Shown in pieces: positions 45,758-57,072 of a DNA stretch of 64,000 nucleotides. Location: positions 31,779,977 to 31,843,976 of the forward strand of contig CM047809.1 in assembly GCA_026214975.1 (NCBI GenBank), written 5' to 3'. Every line of letters starts with the position of its first letter. Position 1 is the stretch's first letter. Source of the DNA: Gentiana macrophylla (Eukaryota; Streptophyta; Magnoliopsida; Gentianales; Gentianaceae). The notes beneath the pieces were generated by a model that was not told where the DNA came from, ran no database searches, and saw only the letters and a list, made by a program, of their open reading frames with translations. The position numbers and the translations under genes are program-made.

Positions 45758-47352
45758 TGTTGGTCCCTTGAAAAGGCTTTGGTTAAGTTTAGAGGGGGGG
45801 TGAATAAACTTAACACTTAAAAACTTTTTGGAGTTTAACAGATCAGTTTATCTAATAGTCTGCTGACTATATGGTCTGCTGAGTCTGATGCAGCGGAATA
45901 TTAATTAAGCCTTTTTTACTTGTTGTTTAAAAGATGATGCTAAGTATTAGATACTCAGCAGTGGGATGTGTGTGAATTCAGTAGCTAGTTAGGCGGATTG
46001 ATATGGATATACATGCAGTAAGTAAAATCACGTAAAGTAAATGCATTAAATAAAGTAAGGCAAGATTTGTAGTGGTTCCGTGGTGTAATCTTGTCACCCA
46101 CTCTTCTCTGTGATGTTGGAGGAAATTCACTGAGTCTTTTGATGTTGCGATTACAAAAGCCCTAAAATGTTTGTCCCGACCAATAACTATGGCTTCACAA
46201 GCTGAACACTAAGAACATGTACTATTTCTGCTCCTAAGTACTCCACTGGTCCTTGAAGGGTAAGATTGCCTCTTCACCAGCTTCACCACAAAAACAACAG
46301 TTCTTGATACTCAGTAGTGCTTCTCTGTCCTCAAGTTTCTTCTTACACAAGAATTGAATCAAGAAAGAGTTCAGCTTTGACAAGCTTTTGATCTGGATGA
46401 AAAGATCAGCAGCTTAGGTTCTCCAAGTGTGTATACTAGATGATACTTGAATGCAAGAACACTTGAAGAAATTTTGGATCAATATGTATGCTCAGGTCAG
46501 CAGGGTGTAATGCTCTTGATTGCTTGTAAGTTCAGTAGTAATTCTAGTTCCAGGGATCCTCTATTTAAAGGTGAAAATCCAGTGCTTGAATTTGAAATTC
46601 AAGTCTGGACGTTATTGGATTTTCTGATTATTCCCTGAAATTCCCTCTATTGTACTATGTGTCAGTGTCCTTCTGATAGACAGACTGTCAACCAATGATT
46701 TCATTCCATTTTGTTTGGCTCTGAATTTATTGTAACGTCTTTTTAATCTCCACAATTGATTGACTTATTAATCCAATACTTGATATTCATCCTTATCCAT
46801 ATAATCTTCCAGAACAATTCTTGGAACGGATTAATTTAATTTGTATACTCAGCTGATGTCTGGCTCATGTGTCTGTTGAGGTATACACTAGCCAGCTGAC
46901 TTCTGGTCAGCTGTGTTCTTGAATTAACACTCATCTGAATGCTTCTCATCTAACTTTTATTTGTGAAGTTAGAGTACACCATTTTAAACATAACTAAGTC
47001 CCATTAATCACATGTCCTTTTTGAGAACTTAGACATTCATTACAAGGTGTACGTGATTAGTTCAGGCCATCACAGACATACCTAAATTCTGATCCCATAT
47101 CCTTGGATTTTAAGTTTTCATCTCTAAGTTTGAACCCTTAGCCTTCAACACTGAGTTTGAACCCTCGATCTTGATCAATGGGTCCTAAGCGATCTGTTTG
47201 AACTAGTCACCGACCTCTTTCTGATGCTTGTTTGATCAAACCTATACAAAGATCAAACTCCAAAGAAACCTATGCATTCATTCTAGACATCTTTTGCCTT
47301 TGCCCTATAACAAATTAGTCGACACTCATCATTAAAACTAAAATATGTCTAA
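45758..47352 (-). repeat. SIRE family 1 5' LTR
   Basis: About 1.6 kb matching 21675-23248. The plus-strand inner end is TGTTGGTCCCTTG; the outer end stops at 'gtctaa', lacking the final CA, and abuts copia D RT at 47353. Around 47160-47230 it shows shortened CG-rich versions of CAG/CTG-rich sequence in the partner LTR. Confidence 0.88.
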
Positions 47353-48074
47353 TGAGGCACGCTGCATAAGGTAAAAATTATACTTGCGTGGAGTGAGATA
47401 TAATCCATCAGAGGTGAGGAGCACCTTGATACCAAGAAACTAGGACAATGAACCAAGTTCCTTAACCCGAAAATGATGACCAAGATATGAGACAACCTGC
47501 TCAATAAGAGAATATGAATAACCAGTAATAATTATGTCATCCATATAAATAAGTATAAATACACGAGAACCATCACAAGAGTGGATGTATAAGGAGGTGT
47601 CAGCTCTAGAGCCGACAAAGCCAAACCATGAGAGCATGTTAGTAAAGCGAGAAAACCATGCACGATGGGCCCGACGAAGTCCATAGAGACTGGGGTGAAG
47701 CCGGAAGACATAATCAGGGTGAATAAATCCCTATGGATGCTGAATATAAACGGACTCAGATAAATGCCCATGAAGAAAGGCATTCTGAATATCCACCTGT
47801 CGAATAGACCAACCTGTGAAATCGCAAGAGAAAGAAGCACATGAATCGTGACCGGCTTGACAACCGGACTAAAAGTGTCAGTAATATCAATGCCTTCAGC
47901 TTGATGAAAACCCTTGGTCGCAAGGCGAGCCTTGTGACGCTCAAAATGCCTATCTGCATGATGCTTAGTCATGTAAACCCATTTATTTCCAACAATATGC
48001 ATGCAACAACGCATCAGTTTCCTCTCTCATAGCATTACGCCAATTTGGGTGTTCAGAAGCTTCGGTATGGGAAG
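47353..48074 (-). pseudogene. pol: Ale-like copia D reverse transcriptase, truncated
   Basis: Starts (minus strand) with the landmark EASEHPNWRNAMREETDALL near 48060-48000. It continues NKWVYMTKHHADRHFERHKA, '[20 protein letters not shown]' and, in the frame 47637-47440, RVFILIYMDDIIITGYS (YMDD) and HHFRVKELGSLS, then FLGIKVLLTSDGLYLTPRKY up to 47353. There the SIRE family 1 LTR cuts it. Rest of RT and RNase H are missing. YMDDIIITG and the HxxFxxKxLG block suit the Ale/Retrofit type. Confidence 0.85.
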
Positions 48075-48460
48075 TTGGGTCCATGGAGTTAGTGGAAGCA
48101 ACAAGGGCTTTAAGAAGAGGATAGCGGATAACGTCAGGCCAAGAGATAGGCTTGAGGGCGTTGGTTTTGGTTCGAGTAACCTTGGTGTGGGTGGGAGCAG
48201 GTTGGTCAGGAGACGAGGCCAGAGAGGCCGAGGCCGAGGCCGAAATAGACGCTAGTGAGGTGGGTGGGGAAGGTCAAGGGTGGGGGCCAGAGAGGGTACG
48301 GCTGGAGTTGAGGGAGCCGACATAGGAGGAGGAATTGGTGGAGGTGCAGGCAGAGAGACATGAAGCGGTACAATGAGTGTATCAAAAGTGGGTTAGGAAG
48401 GAGAAGGTGTATAGGGGAAGACGGATTCGTCAAAAACCATGTGTCGGGCAATTTAGATAC
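48075..48460 (-). pseudogene. pol: Copia D integrase-RT linker
   Basis: Pro/Leu/Ser-rich low-complexity linker on the minus strand between the integrase end and the RT start, typical of copia polyproteins. The Gly/Arg-rich plus-strand ORFs here are its mirror images. Confidence 0.6.
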
Positions 48461-49115
48461 GGCTAGAGGAAAGGTCCAAGCATTTATAACCATGGTGGGA
48501 AAGACTATACCCGAGAAAGATGCAGGTTTTGGAGCGGAAATCAGTCTTATGGTGGTGGTGGGGACGGAGATAGGGCCAGCACACACCCAAAGACCCGAAA
48601 GAATGTATAGTCAAGAGGCCAATGGTGGACCATTTCAAAGGGAGACTTATCATGGAGGACTTTGATGGGAAGACGATTGATTATATAGGTGGCAGTAATA
48701 AAGGCATCCTCCCAATACGGAAGCGGAAGGTTGGATTCGGCGAGAAGAGAAAGGCCGACTTCAACAATTTGAAGGTGGTGGTGCTCAATGGCACCAACTT
48801 GTTCGTGGGTGTGGAAACAGGAAAGACGATGCCGGATGCCAAGAGAAGAAAGAAGAGTGGAAACGCGACGATATTCACCACCCCAATCAATTTGGAGAGA
48901 TTTGAGTTTGGTGTTAAACTGGCGTTCAATCAAGGCAAGAAAGTTAGGAAAGATCGTTTCAACATCAGGTTTATGTTTCAGGGGATAAAGCCATAAATAT
49001 TTCGTAAAGTCATCCAGAAAGTTGACATAGTAACGGTAACCATAAATTGAGGATTCACAACAGGGGCCTCAAACATTAGAGTAAATCAGGTCTAAAGGAG
49101 CAGTAGAGGTAAAAT
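48461..49115 (-). pseudogene. pol: Copia D integrase core
   Basis: From about 49080 the minus strand reads GYRYYVNFLDDFTKYLWLYP (Asp of the core). The frame 48933-48547 follows: MIERQFNTKLKSLQIDWGGE (second Asp), GIRHRLSCFHTHEQVGAIEH (catalytic Glu seen after V-G-A-I) and 'YWEDAFITATYIINRLPIKV'. The frame 48653-48453 gives 'CIFLGYSLSHHGYKCLDLSS'. The start of the core is cut at 49115 by Tekay sequence. The upstream gag/protease remainder lies at 58854-59390. Confidence 0.87.
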
Positions 49116-50297
49116 TGGAAGTGGGATTCCATCTCCATGGATTTTGTATGCGGATTACCGAGGAGCCCTAAGGGGAATAATATGATTTGGGTCGTTGTGG
49201 ATAGACTGACCAAAGCGGCGCATTTCATTCCGATGAAAGACACTTTGAGTAAGACGGAGTTGGTTATGGCTTACCGGAGGAATATTGTGAGACTACATGG
49301 TATACCCAGCAGCATTGTGTCGAGATAGAGATCTGAGATTCATATCTCGGTTTTGGCGAGAGCTCTGAGATGACCTTGGGGACGGAGCTACGAATGAGTC
49401 TGACTTTTCACCACCTGCTACCGATGGTCGACGGAGAGGACCATACAAACTTTGGAAGACATGTTGAGGGCATGTGTTTAGAATTCAAAGGCTCTTGGGA
49501 GGAAAAGCTCGATCTTATTGAGTTTTCATACAACAACGGCTACCATGCCAGTATTAAGATGGCACCTGTTGAGGACTTTATGGTAGGAAATGCAAGAGTC
49601 CGGTTTGTTGGGACGATTCGTCCGAGGCGATGATTTTGGGACCGCAAATGATCGAAGATACGGTCAAGCGATGCGACGATCCGAGAAAAGATGAAGGCTT
49701 TGCCAAGATAGGCGAAAAGAGTTATGCGAGACTTACACCGCCGGGATATTGAGTTCGCCGTGGGTGATAAGGTATTGCTACGAGTATCACCAACCGTGAG
49801 AGAGTATGTGCGCTTTGGCAAAAATGGGAAGTTGAGTCCCAAGTGCGTGGGGCCATATGAGGTCTTGGACCGTATAGGTGAAGTGGCATATCGACTCGCC
49901 TTGCCACGGCGTTGGATAAGGTGCATAACGTGTTCCATGTATCCCAATTGCGCAAAATCGTGAGTGACCCTTCCCACGTGATTGAACCGGAGGTGGTGGA
50001 GCTAGACCAGTCCTTGACTTACGAGGAGGTACCGGTGCAGATATTAGATACTAAGGTACGGAAAACAAGGGGACGTGAGGTTAGCATCGTCAAGGTCTTA
50101 TGGTCTAACCATACCACCGAGGAGGCGACATGGGAAGTCGAGGGCGCTATGCGGCGAAAGTACCCGCATTTGTTCTCTAAGGTATGCAATTCTCAAGCCT
50201 TGTTCGTAAAATCCTTTTTCTTATCTTCGGGACGAAGGGTGCTTTAAGGGGTGGATTAACGCCTGTGCAGAACTGAACTTCGAGGACGAAGTTTTGT
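49116..50297 (+). pseudogene. pol: Tekay integrase and chromodomain, partial first copy
   Basis: Begins mid-integrase: MDFVCGLPRSPKGNNMIWVV, VDRLTKAAHFIPMKDT, YRRNIVRLHGIP, 'EKLDLIEFSYNNGYHASIKM', then 'VGDKVLLRVSPTVREYVRFG' and the [19 protein letters not shown] tail. The chromodomain is in frame 49912-50247: VQILDTKVRKTRGREVSIVK, VLWSNHTTEEATWEVEG and KYPHLFSK. Stops and frameshifts occur near 49326 and 49720. In family terms the chromodomain reads heterochromatin marks. The region repeats 55880-57071 closely. Confidence 0.88.
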
Positions 50298-50298
50298 C

Positions 50299-50310
50299 TT
50301 AAGGGGAGGA
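50299..50310 (+). promoter_or_regulatory. Tekay polypurine tract, first copy
   Basis: TTAAGGGGAGGA directly before the LTR start TGTAATATCC. The same tract stands at 57061-57072. Confidence 0.88.
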
Positions 50311-52095
50311 TGTAATATCCCTAAATTTTGACTTACTAATTATTTAATAAAGGATCTAATTATTCGGGAAATTATGGGATTTAATAATTTTATGAAGGAT
50401 TTATTAGTAATTAAAAGGAGTTTTAATCACTTAATGAATAAAAGGGTTCTCACTCCTTTTCCTCCCTTATTTTTCCCAAAGCAAAAATTTTCAGCCTCAA
50501 AACCTCCCTTGCCGACTTGCTTGTGAGGAGGAAGGAGAGAAAATCTCTCCTTGGTGTTTAGGAATTAATTGTAAATCGGTAATCGTTTTCTTTTATAGAT
50601 TCGAGCTTCGTTGAGGATCGTTTCTAGCTTAGCAAGGGCTTTCAAAAGCGCATAATTCCGGTAAGATAATTCTATCTTTGTCAAAAGTTTAACTTGATCT
50701 TTGTAAAAGTTTAATTTAAGACTTCTATGCTTGTGTGCCACGGTTTTGGTGTGTTAAACGTTCTAGTGGTGTGTTTTTGTGTTAGTTAAAATCTACGATC
50801 GATATGATACCTTTGTATGGAGTTTTACGGGCCTAAAGTGTTGTTTCTTCTTTGTGTTGTGGAGAAGCGGCTCGAAACCGCGTAGAGAGCTTTTAGGGTT
50901 TTAGTTGAAACCCAGTCGACGGGCGAGCGTCTGCCTTGAGAGGGCGGGCATCCGGTCTTGGTCTCAACTTCAGGCGGGCGTCCGGATTCTGGGCGGGCGT
51001 CTGAAGGGTTACTTTTGATTCGAGATGTAAAGTTTTACGGTTGACGGCGTCCAAGTATAATGGACGGACGTCCAGGTGCTAAAAATCGATTCAGGATGTA
51101 ACAGGTTTCCTTGGACGCGCGTCTGAGATCTTGGACGGGCGTCTACTTCTTCCAAACGGGCGTCCAACATTTCAGACGGGCGTCCAGTTTAAATGTTCTC
51201 TGTTCTTTGTTAGCTATGGATAAACCTTATGAGCATGTTTTGTAAGTTGTGTTTGGATGAGACAACGGTATTGGTAACATTGGGTTTTGGATTTTGGGCA
51301 TAGGAGTTCGTAGACCCGTAGTGGTTGGGCCGGATAGGGTAGCTCCCAAAGCCGTAAACCCGGAAGGTTTCTTACGACTTCAATGACCTACGTGTTTGGG
51401 GAGTTGCGAGGCATGATGATGTGGTCGGGCCGGATAGGGTAGTACCCGAAGCCGGGAACCGGGAGGTTTCCTTGCACCCGAAAGACGTGATGGTCCATCT
51501 AGTATGGTACCATTGGATGACCTTTAGGACCCTCCTCTCTGTGGGCTTTACCTTTTTTGAGGGATGTGCACATTCGGGACCTTTAGGTGGCTAGTTGTGA
51601 TGTTTGGTATCTCACTGTATGCGGTCGTAACTTTTATAGATTGGTTGGGTCCTTCATAAATTTAGTAGTACCTTTCTTGAGTTGGTTTTACTTTTGTACA
51701 CTAGATTTACTCTTACTCAACTTTATAGTTGATGGTTTGTACTTTCGTTTGACCTGCTATGATCCATTTATGGGGAGCGATTCTTAGCAGTACTTTCTAT
51801 GGATTTTTGCTTGTTCTTTGGGATGTCACGGGGTTTGAGAGCCACGTAGTCGCGATCACATGTTGTCTACATTATTTGAATTTTAAATTCTAAAGATTTT
51901 GATGTTCCGCATAATTACATTTTCTTTCGGATTTGTACTCACTTTAATATTTTCTTTCAAAATAATGAATGGTGAATGTTTATTTTCTTTCTGCTGTGGA
52001 ATGTTGAATGTTACCGCCACGACTGTGTGTCGCGATGAGTGGCACTACGGTGACCAATACCGGTGGCCGACGGGATTGGAAACCGGGGTGTTACA
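50311..52095 (+). repeat. Tekay LTR, middle copy
   Basis: 1785 bp, TGTAATATCC...GGGGTGTTACA. It has a PPT on its left and a PBS on its right, so it is shared by two internal regions. It holds about ten GGACGGGCGTCC-like units (50915-51190) and a 100-bp direct duplication (51321-51420 and 51421-51520). It matches 57073-58853 throughout, with many small indels. Confidence 0.93.
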
Positions 52096-52097
52096 AA

Positions 52098-52112
52098 GTG
52101 GTATCAGAGACG
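52098..52112 (+). promoter_or_regulatory. Tekay primer-binding site
   Basis: GTGGTATCAGAGAC lies three bases after the LTR end; this is complementary to the 3' end of initiator tRNA-Met, the usual primer in this lineage. Confidence 0.88.
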
Positions 52113-52359
52113 TTCGACTCCAGGACCACCACCTAAAATGAACCTTAAGAATAAATTCACTAAAATAAGCACAGTGAGGATGTGTGGGGTAGGTATTGAG
52201 GTCTATGTAGGGAAGGTACGGTGAATTCTGATGTATGTGGAAATGTGGCTGCATGTTGCAATTCATTTTGGACAGTGAGTGTTAGTATATGTGAAATATT
52301 CTGTGGCATAATATAGGCGATAATTGAATGTATGATTGTTTACTTTTGTAGTTTTAGCT
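52113..52359 (+). other. Tekay untranslated leader
   Basis: About 250 bp between the PBS and the gag ATG; no coding signal. Confidence 0.6.
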
Positions 52360-53590
52360 ATGCCTCCTAGGAATGGAAATGAGAGGGACCAGCTGATTGA
52401 CCAGTTGGTTAAGATGAATCAAGACCTGATTCAGGCGGTCAACAAGGCGACAGAGAGATCGTTCACGAGGGTCAACCACCGGCATGACTAGGGCCGTGAG
52501 TCGCCAGCGGCCTAGTCGATGACGATGGTAAGGAGATCTAAGGGACTCGGCGCGTGGATTAGAGAGTTTGAAAAGATCTTCGCCACTGGCCGTGTCGGAA
52601 GAAGAAGAAGGTCGACCAAGCCGCTTTCTACTTTGGTTGTGGGGCTGATCTATGGTGGGGTGCTAACAAAGATCGGTTGGCTCGGTCATAAATGAGCAAG
52701 AAACGATATTGGTACCACCGAATCGGACCGAGTTTAAGCGGGGAGGCGGCGTGAATTCTTTCCCGAATCCAAGAGGAAAGAGCTGCGGGTGGAGTTCGAT
52801 AATCTCCGACAGGGGGATATGACCGTGAAAGAATATCACGAGAAGTTTGTCGACTTGGCAATTTATGCATCTGAGCTAGTGCCGACTGAAGAGGCCAAGA
52901 TGGTGAAGTTTGAGCAACACTTAGATTTAGCGATCCGGGATCTCATGGGGGCAAGCAAGGGCTTCACGAGCTTAAAAGAGATGTGTGAAGTAGCATGCAA
53001 CATTGAAAGAATTCGGAGAGAGGTTAAAGCGGCGTATGCTACTAACAAGAGGAAGAGTGTCTCGAGGACAATCGAGGCGACAAAAGTGGAGCAATTGCGG
53101 AAACCCACCATCTGACCGTCCTTTTCGGAAAATTCCCACCTTACCAGGCGTGGCGGTCACCAAATGAGGTAACTCTCGGGGTTTTAGTCGGCCCACGAAG
53201 TTATCATTGCAAGCGGTGCCGGAGAAATCATCCGGTACCGATTGTTCAAATCTTATTTGTTCGATGTCACAATTGCGGGAAGTTTGGACATAGACGGTAT
53301 GAGTGCTTTACGGCTCCCACACTGCCGGGTCGGCATCGATTCTGAGGAAGCAACATGGGTGGGACTCCAGGGAGCAACACGGGGAACATGGGTAGGGGTA
53401 ACCAAAGAAGCGAGCGGTACTCCCGCATAGAGCCGAGCGGGGGTGCACCTACGGCCACTTGGCGGAAACAGCAATCGACCATCGTGGTCGGCGGCCGGCC
53501 AGATTCGGGTGAGAAAAATCAGGCGGGAGATTATTCGCCTGACCGCGGAGAGGAGGCGGCGCGAGCAACCCACGTAGTGACGGGTAATTT
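52360..53590 (+). pseudogene. gag: Tekay Gag
   Basis: The start ATG at 52360 gives MPPRNGNERDQLIDQLVKMN. After stops near 52488 the core resumes with the frame 52789-53115: MEFDNLRQGDMTVKEYHEKF, VDLAIYASELVPTEEAKMVK, DLMGASKGFTSLKEMCEVAC. A first knuckle CKRCRRNHPG..C (about 53210-53245) is frameshifted. The second, CHNCGKFGHRRYEC (53265-53306), has all four ligands. The tail is Gly/Ser/Thr-rich. Double knuckles are usual for this lineage. At least four frame breaks. Confidence 0.87.
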
Positions 53591-53830
53591 TACTGGTTAA
53601 CTCATTTTTATCCTATGTACTTTTTGATTCGGGTGCATCATGTTCCTTTGTAGCAAGTTCGCATGTTTGAGGTTAGGCCTAGTTACATTCGAGGTGATTG
53701 ACGATAAGTTTATGCAACCATCGGAGAGTTAGTACCATGTTCTAAGTTGTATAGAGATGTACCATTAGTGATTTTGGGAGCCAACTTGACGGTTGACTTG
53801 ATCGAGTTTCCTCTTGAGAACTTCGGCGTT
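53591..53830 (+). pseudogene. pol: Tekay aspartic protease
   Basis: The reading YVLFDSGASCSFVASSH at about 53614-53664 is the protease active site (DSGAS). The rest of the domain is visible in pieces ('DLIEFPLENFGVILGMDR', near 53790-53845). One-base indels disrupt the frame on both sides. Confidence 0.82.
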
Positions 53831-54900
53831 ATTTTGGGTATGGATCGTTGAACCGGCATAAAGCCAAAATTGACCGTGAAGCGAAAGAAGGTGACGTTGA
53901 GAGGCCTAAAAGGGTGCGAGTATCTTACAAAGGGATTTGTGGACAAACCGAATGTGAAGATCATTTCGGTGGTGACTTTAGGATCTCTCGTCAAGAGAGG
54001 TACCCGTTGTTTATGTGTCACGTGCATGATGTAAGCACAAGGGATCCTAAACTAACGGACATTGGCGTAGTCCGTGATTTTGGGGGCGTATTCCCGGATG
54101 AGATACCAGGTATGCCACCCCGGAGAAGTAGAGTTTGCGATGGAGTTGGTGCCCGGGACCGGACCGATATCGAAAGCACCCTATCGTATGGCACCTAAGG
54201 AATTAGCCGAACTAAAGGTACAATTGGAAGAAGCGCTCGATAAGGGGTATATCCGACCGAGTGTGTCACCGTGGGGAGCACGGTGTTGTTTGTGAAGAAG
54301 ACGGATGGTAGTATGCGGTGTGTATTGATTACCGGCGGTGAACAACGTCACGATGAAGAACAAGTATCCGTTACCTAGGATCGATGACTTGTTCGATCAA
54401 CTACGAAGGCGAGTATTTTCGAAGATTGATTTGCGATCGGGATATCACCATTTCGGGGGTAGCGCGGTCGTATATCCCAAAGACCGCATTTCGTGCGTGT
54501 ACGGACATTATGAGTTCACGGTCATGCCTTTCGGATTGACCAACGCATCACAGCGATTTTCATGGATTTAATGAACCGGGTATTGGACCACTAATTAGAC
54601 CAGCTTTTAGTAGTCTTTATCGGCGGCGTCTGGTCTACTCTAAGACTAAGGAAGAACATGCCGAGCACCGAGGCTCGTCTTTGCAGTTTTTCTGAGAAAA
54701 ACAAGCGTATCTGGCTTGTCTAAATGTGAATTACGGTTTGGAGCGAGTGGCATTCTTGGGGCATGTTGTCTCGAAAGACGGTGTATCCGTTGATCCGAGC
54801 AAGATAGAAGGCGGTGGCGAGGTGGCCAACACCTAAGAATGTTGCGAAATTCGAAGCTTTTTGGGTTTGGCTGGATATTACCAAAGATTTGTAAAAGACT
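53831..54900 (+). pseudogene. pol: Tekay reverse transcriptase, catalytic Asp pair lost
   Basis: Linker 53848-54198 (HRKAKIDREAKE-like, 'ISRQERYPLFMCHVHDV'). RT begins [20 protein letters not shown] at about 54125 and runs '[20 protein letters not shown]', [12 protein letters not shown], then [49 protein letters not shown] and the palm motif. Where FIDDILVYS is expected the sequence reads FIGGV (54616-54630), so both aspartates are Gly and one base is missing just after. It continues ARLCSF..., then 'LGHVVSKDGVSVDPSKI' in another frame. Non-functional. Confidence 0.88.
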
Positions 54901-55540
54901 TTTCCAAGATTGCGAGGCCGATGACTGCGTTGATGCAGAAAGAGGACCGGTTTAAGTGGGATGACAATTGCGAGAGGGCGTTTCAACTACTTAAGGAACG
55001 GTTGACCACAGCTCCGGTGCTAGCATTACCCGACGAGAATGAGGACATCAAGGTTTATCTTGATGCATCGAAGAATGAGTGCAGGTTGCGTCTTGATGCA
55101 ACGGAGGCGAGTGATCGCGTATGCATCGAGGCAAATTGAAACCATACGAGGGTAACTACCCGACTCACGACTTAGAGTTGGCAGCTGTGGTCTTCGCATT
55201 GAAGATATGGCGACACTACTTGTACGGAATAACTTTCAAGGTGTTTTCAGATCACAAGAGTCTGAAGTACATATTTACACAGAAGGAGCTCAACATGCGT
55301 CAGAGGCGTTGGTTGGAGCTAATTAAAGATTATGACATGGAAATCCAATACCACGAAGGGAAGGCCAATGTAGTGGCGGACGCTTTGAGTCGGAAATCGA
55401 TTCATTCCTTGTGCGAGGAAGTAGCTCGGATCAGACTACGAGAAGAGTTGGACGCGTGGATATCGTGTCATCCGGAAGGCGGAGATAAAAGCGACTTCGT
55501 CTTACAACCCGAATTATACTGAGAGATCCGGGCGAGACAA
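54861..55540 (+). pseudogene. pol: Tekay RNase H and connection
   Basis: The frame 54861-55139 reads MGLAGYYQRFVKDFSKIARP, MTALMQKEDRFKWDDNCERA, VYLDASKNE (first Asp). After a frame shift, 55121-55522 reads [40 protein letters not shown] and [17 protein letters not shown]. These are the standard gypsy RNase H landmarks with the acidic residues in place. Confidence 0.9.
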
Positions 55541-56720
55541 GTGGGTGACAGGGTAATTGAGGCAAAGAAGGCCAAGATTGAGTGCAGATGGAGCGGTGAT
55601 TTTACGTTACACGAGGATGGTAGTATCCGGTTTAAGGGGTCGGTGGTGTGTACCACCGACGAAGAACTCAAGAGGCGGATCTTGGGTGAAGCTCATAAAA
55701 TGCGCCTTATTCGGTTCACCCGGGAGAGACAAAGCGTATAAAGATCTCGGGAAAACCTTTTGGTGGCCCAATATGAAATGCGAAGTGGCGAGAATTTGTG
55801 GCAAAGTGCTTGACTTGTCGAAAGGTCAAGATTGAACATCGACGGCCACGAGTGTGCAGCTGCGGCCGTTGGATGTGCCGGTTTGGAAGTGGGATTCCAT
55901 CTCCATGGATTTTGTATCACGGATTACCGAGGAGCCCTAAGGGGAATAATATGATTTGGGTCGTTGTGGATAGGCCGACCAAAGCGGCGCATTTCATTCC
56001 GATGAAAGACACTTGGAGTAAGGCGGAGTTGGCTATGGCTTACCGGAGGAATATTGTGAGACTACATGGTATACCCAGCAGACATTGTGTCGAGATAGAG
56101 ATCTGAGATTCATATCTCGGTTTTGGCGAGAGCTCTGAGCGACCTTGGGGGCGGAGCTACGAATGAGTCTGACTTTTCACCTGCTACCGATGGTCGACGG
56201 GAGGACCATACAAACTTTGGAAGACATCTTGAGGGCATGTGTGTTAGAATTCAAAGGCTCTTGGGAGGAAAAGCTCGATCTTATTGAGTTTTCATACAAC
56301 AACAACTACCATGCCAGTATTAAGATGGCACCTTTTGAGGGACTTTATGGTAGGAAATGCAAGAGTCCGGTTTGTTGGGACGATTCGTCCGAGGCAGTGA
56401 TTTTGGGACCGCAAATGATCGAAGATACGGTCAAGCGATGCAGACGATCCGAGAAAGATGAAGGCTGCCCAAGATAGGCGAAAGAGTTATGCGGACTTAC
56501 ACGCCGGGATATTGAGTTCGCCGTGGGTGATAAGGTATTGCTACTGAGTATCACCAACCAGGAGGAGTAATGCGTTTTGGCAAAAATGGGAAGTTGAGTC
56601 CCAAGTACGTGGGGCCATATGAGGTCTTGGACCGTATAGGTGAAGTGGCATATCGACTCGCCTTGCCACCGGCGTTGGACAAGGTGCATAACGTGTTCCA
56701 TGTATCCCAATTGCGCAAGT
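55541..56720 (+). pseudogene. pol: Tekay integrase, full copy
   Basis: An HHCC finger remains in part (CLTC at about 55804-55815). Core: 'FITDYRGALRGI' is a shadow; the true frame reads HGLPRSPKGNNMIWVVVDRP, TKAAHFIPMKDTWSKAELAM (Asp of the core is in VVVDRP), 'EKLDLIEFSYNNNYHASIKM', APFEGLYGRKCKSPVCWDDS, and the C-terminal [19 protein letters not shown] near 56615-56680. Frames 55798-56106, 56145-56477 and 56551-56720 are linked by small indels. Confidence 0.87.
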
Positions 56721-57060
56721 CGTGAGTGACCCTTCCCACGTGATTGAACCGGAGGTGGTGGAGCTAGACCGATCCTTGACTTACGATGAGGTACCGGTGC
56801 GGATATTAGATACTAAGGTCACGGAAAACAAGGGGCGTGAGGTTAGCATCGTCAAGGTCTTATGGTCTAACCATACCACCGAGGAGGCGACATGGGAAGG
56901 CGAGGGCTATGCGACGAAGTACCCGCATTTGTTCTCTAAGGTATGCAATTCTCAAGCCTTGTTCGTAAAATCCTTTTTCTTATCTTCGGGGGACGAAGGG
57001 TGCTTTAAGGGGGGGTGGATTAACGCCCGATGCAACCTGAACCGAGGGCGAAGTTTTGTC
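56721..57060 (+). pseudogene. pol: Tekay chromodomain, full copy
   Basis: The frame 56722-57093: SDPSHVIEPEVVELDRSLTY, VRILDTKVTENKGREVSIVK, VLWSNHTTEEATWEGEGY, KYPHLFSKVCN. The WSNHTTEEATWE stretch is the chromodomain core with its aromatic Trp residues (W-S-N ... T-W). In chromoviruses this domain sits at the integrase C-terminus and guides insertion to heterochromatin. The first copy (49912-50247) differs by a few substitutions and small indels. Confidence 0.88.
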
Positions 57061-57072
57061 TTAAGGGGAGGA
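57061..57072 (+). promoter_or_regulatory. Tekay polypurine tract, second copy
   Basis: TTAAGGGGAGGA, identical to the tract at 50299-50310, directly before the second LTR. Confidence 0.88.

Larger units (their letters stand above)
21675..47352 (-). mobile_element. SIRE/Maximus-type copia element, family 1 (outer), interrupted
   Basis: Minus strand: 5' LTR 45758-47352, PBS, gag 45651-43791, protease/integrase 43370-41740 and RT to about 41106. A foreign block (27246-41105) follows, then the additional ORF 27240-23560, PPT and 3' LTR 21675-23248. The segment from the RT C-terminus through RNase H to the start of the additional ORF is missing; by comparison with family 2 this is about 1.4 kb. 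No target duplication was recognised. Both LTR outer ends are eroded. Confidence 0.85.

Noticed and set aside
48001..48996. Plus-strand Gly/Arg-rich ORFs that could look like a small RNA-binding protein
   Set aside because: They mirror the minus-strand copia D integrase and its Pro-rich linker.
50915..51190. CRISPR-like array
   Set aside because: Units are short, irregular and inside a retrotransposon LTR of a plant genome; there are no uniform repeats and spacers.
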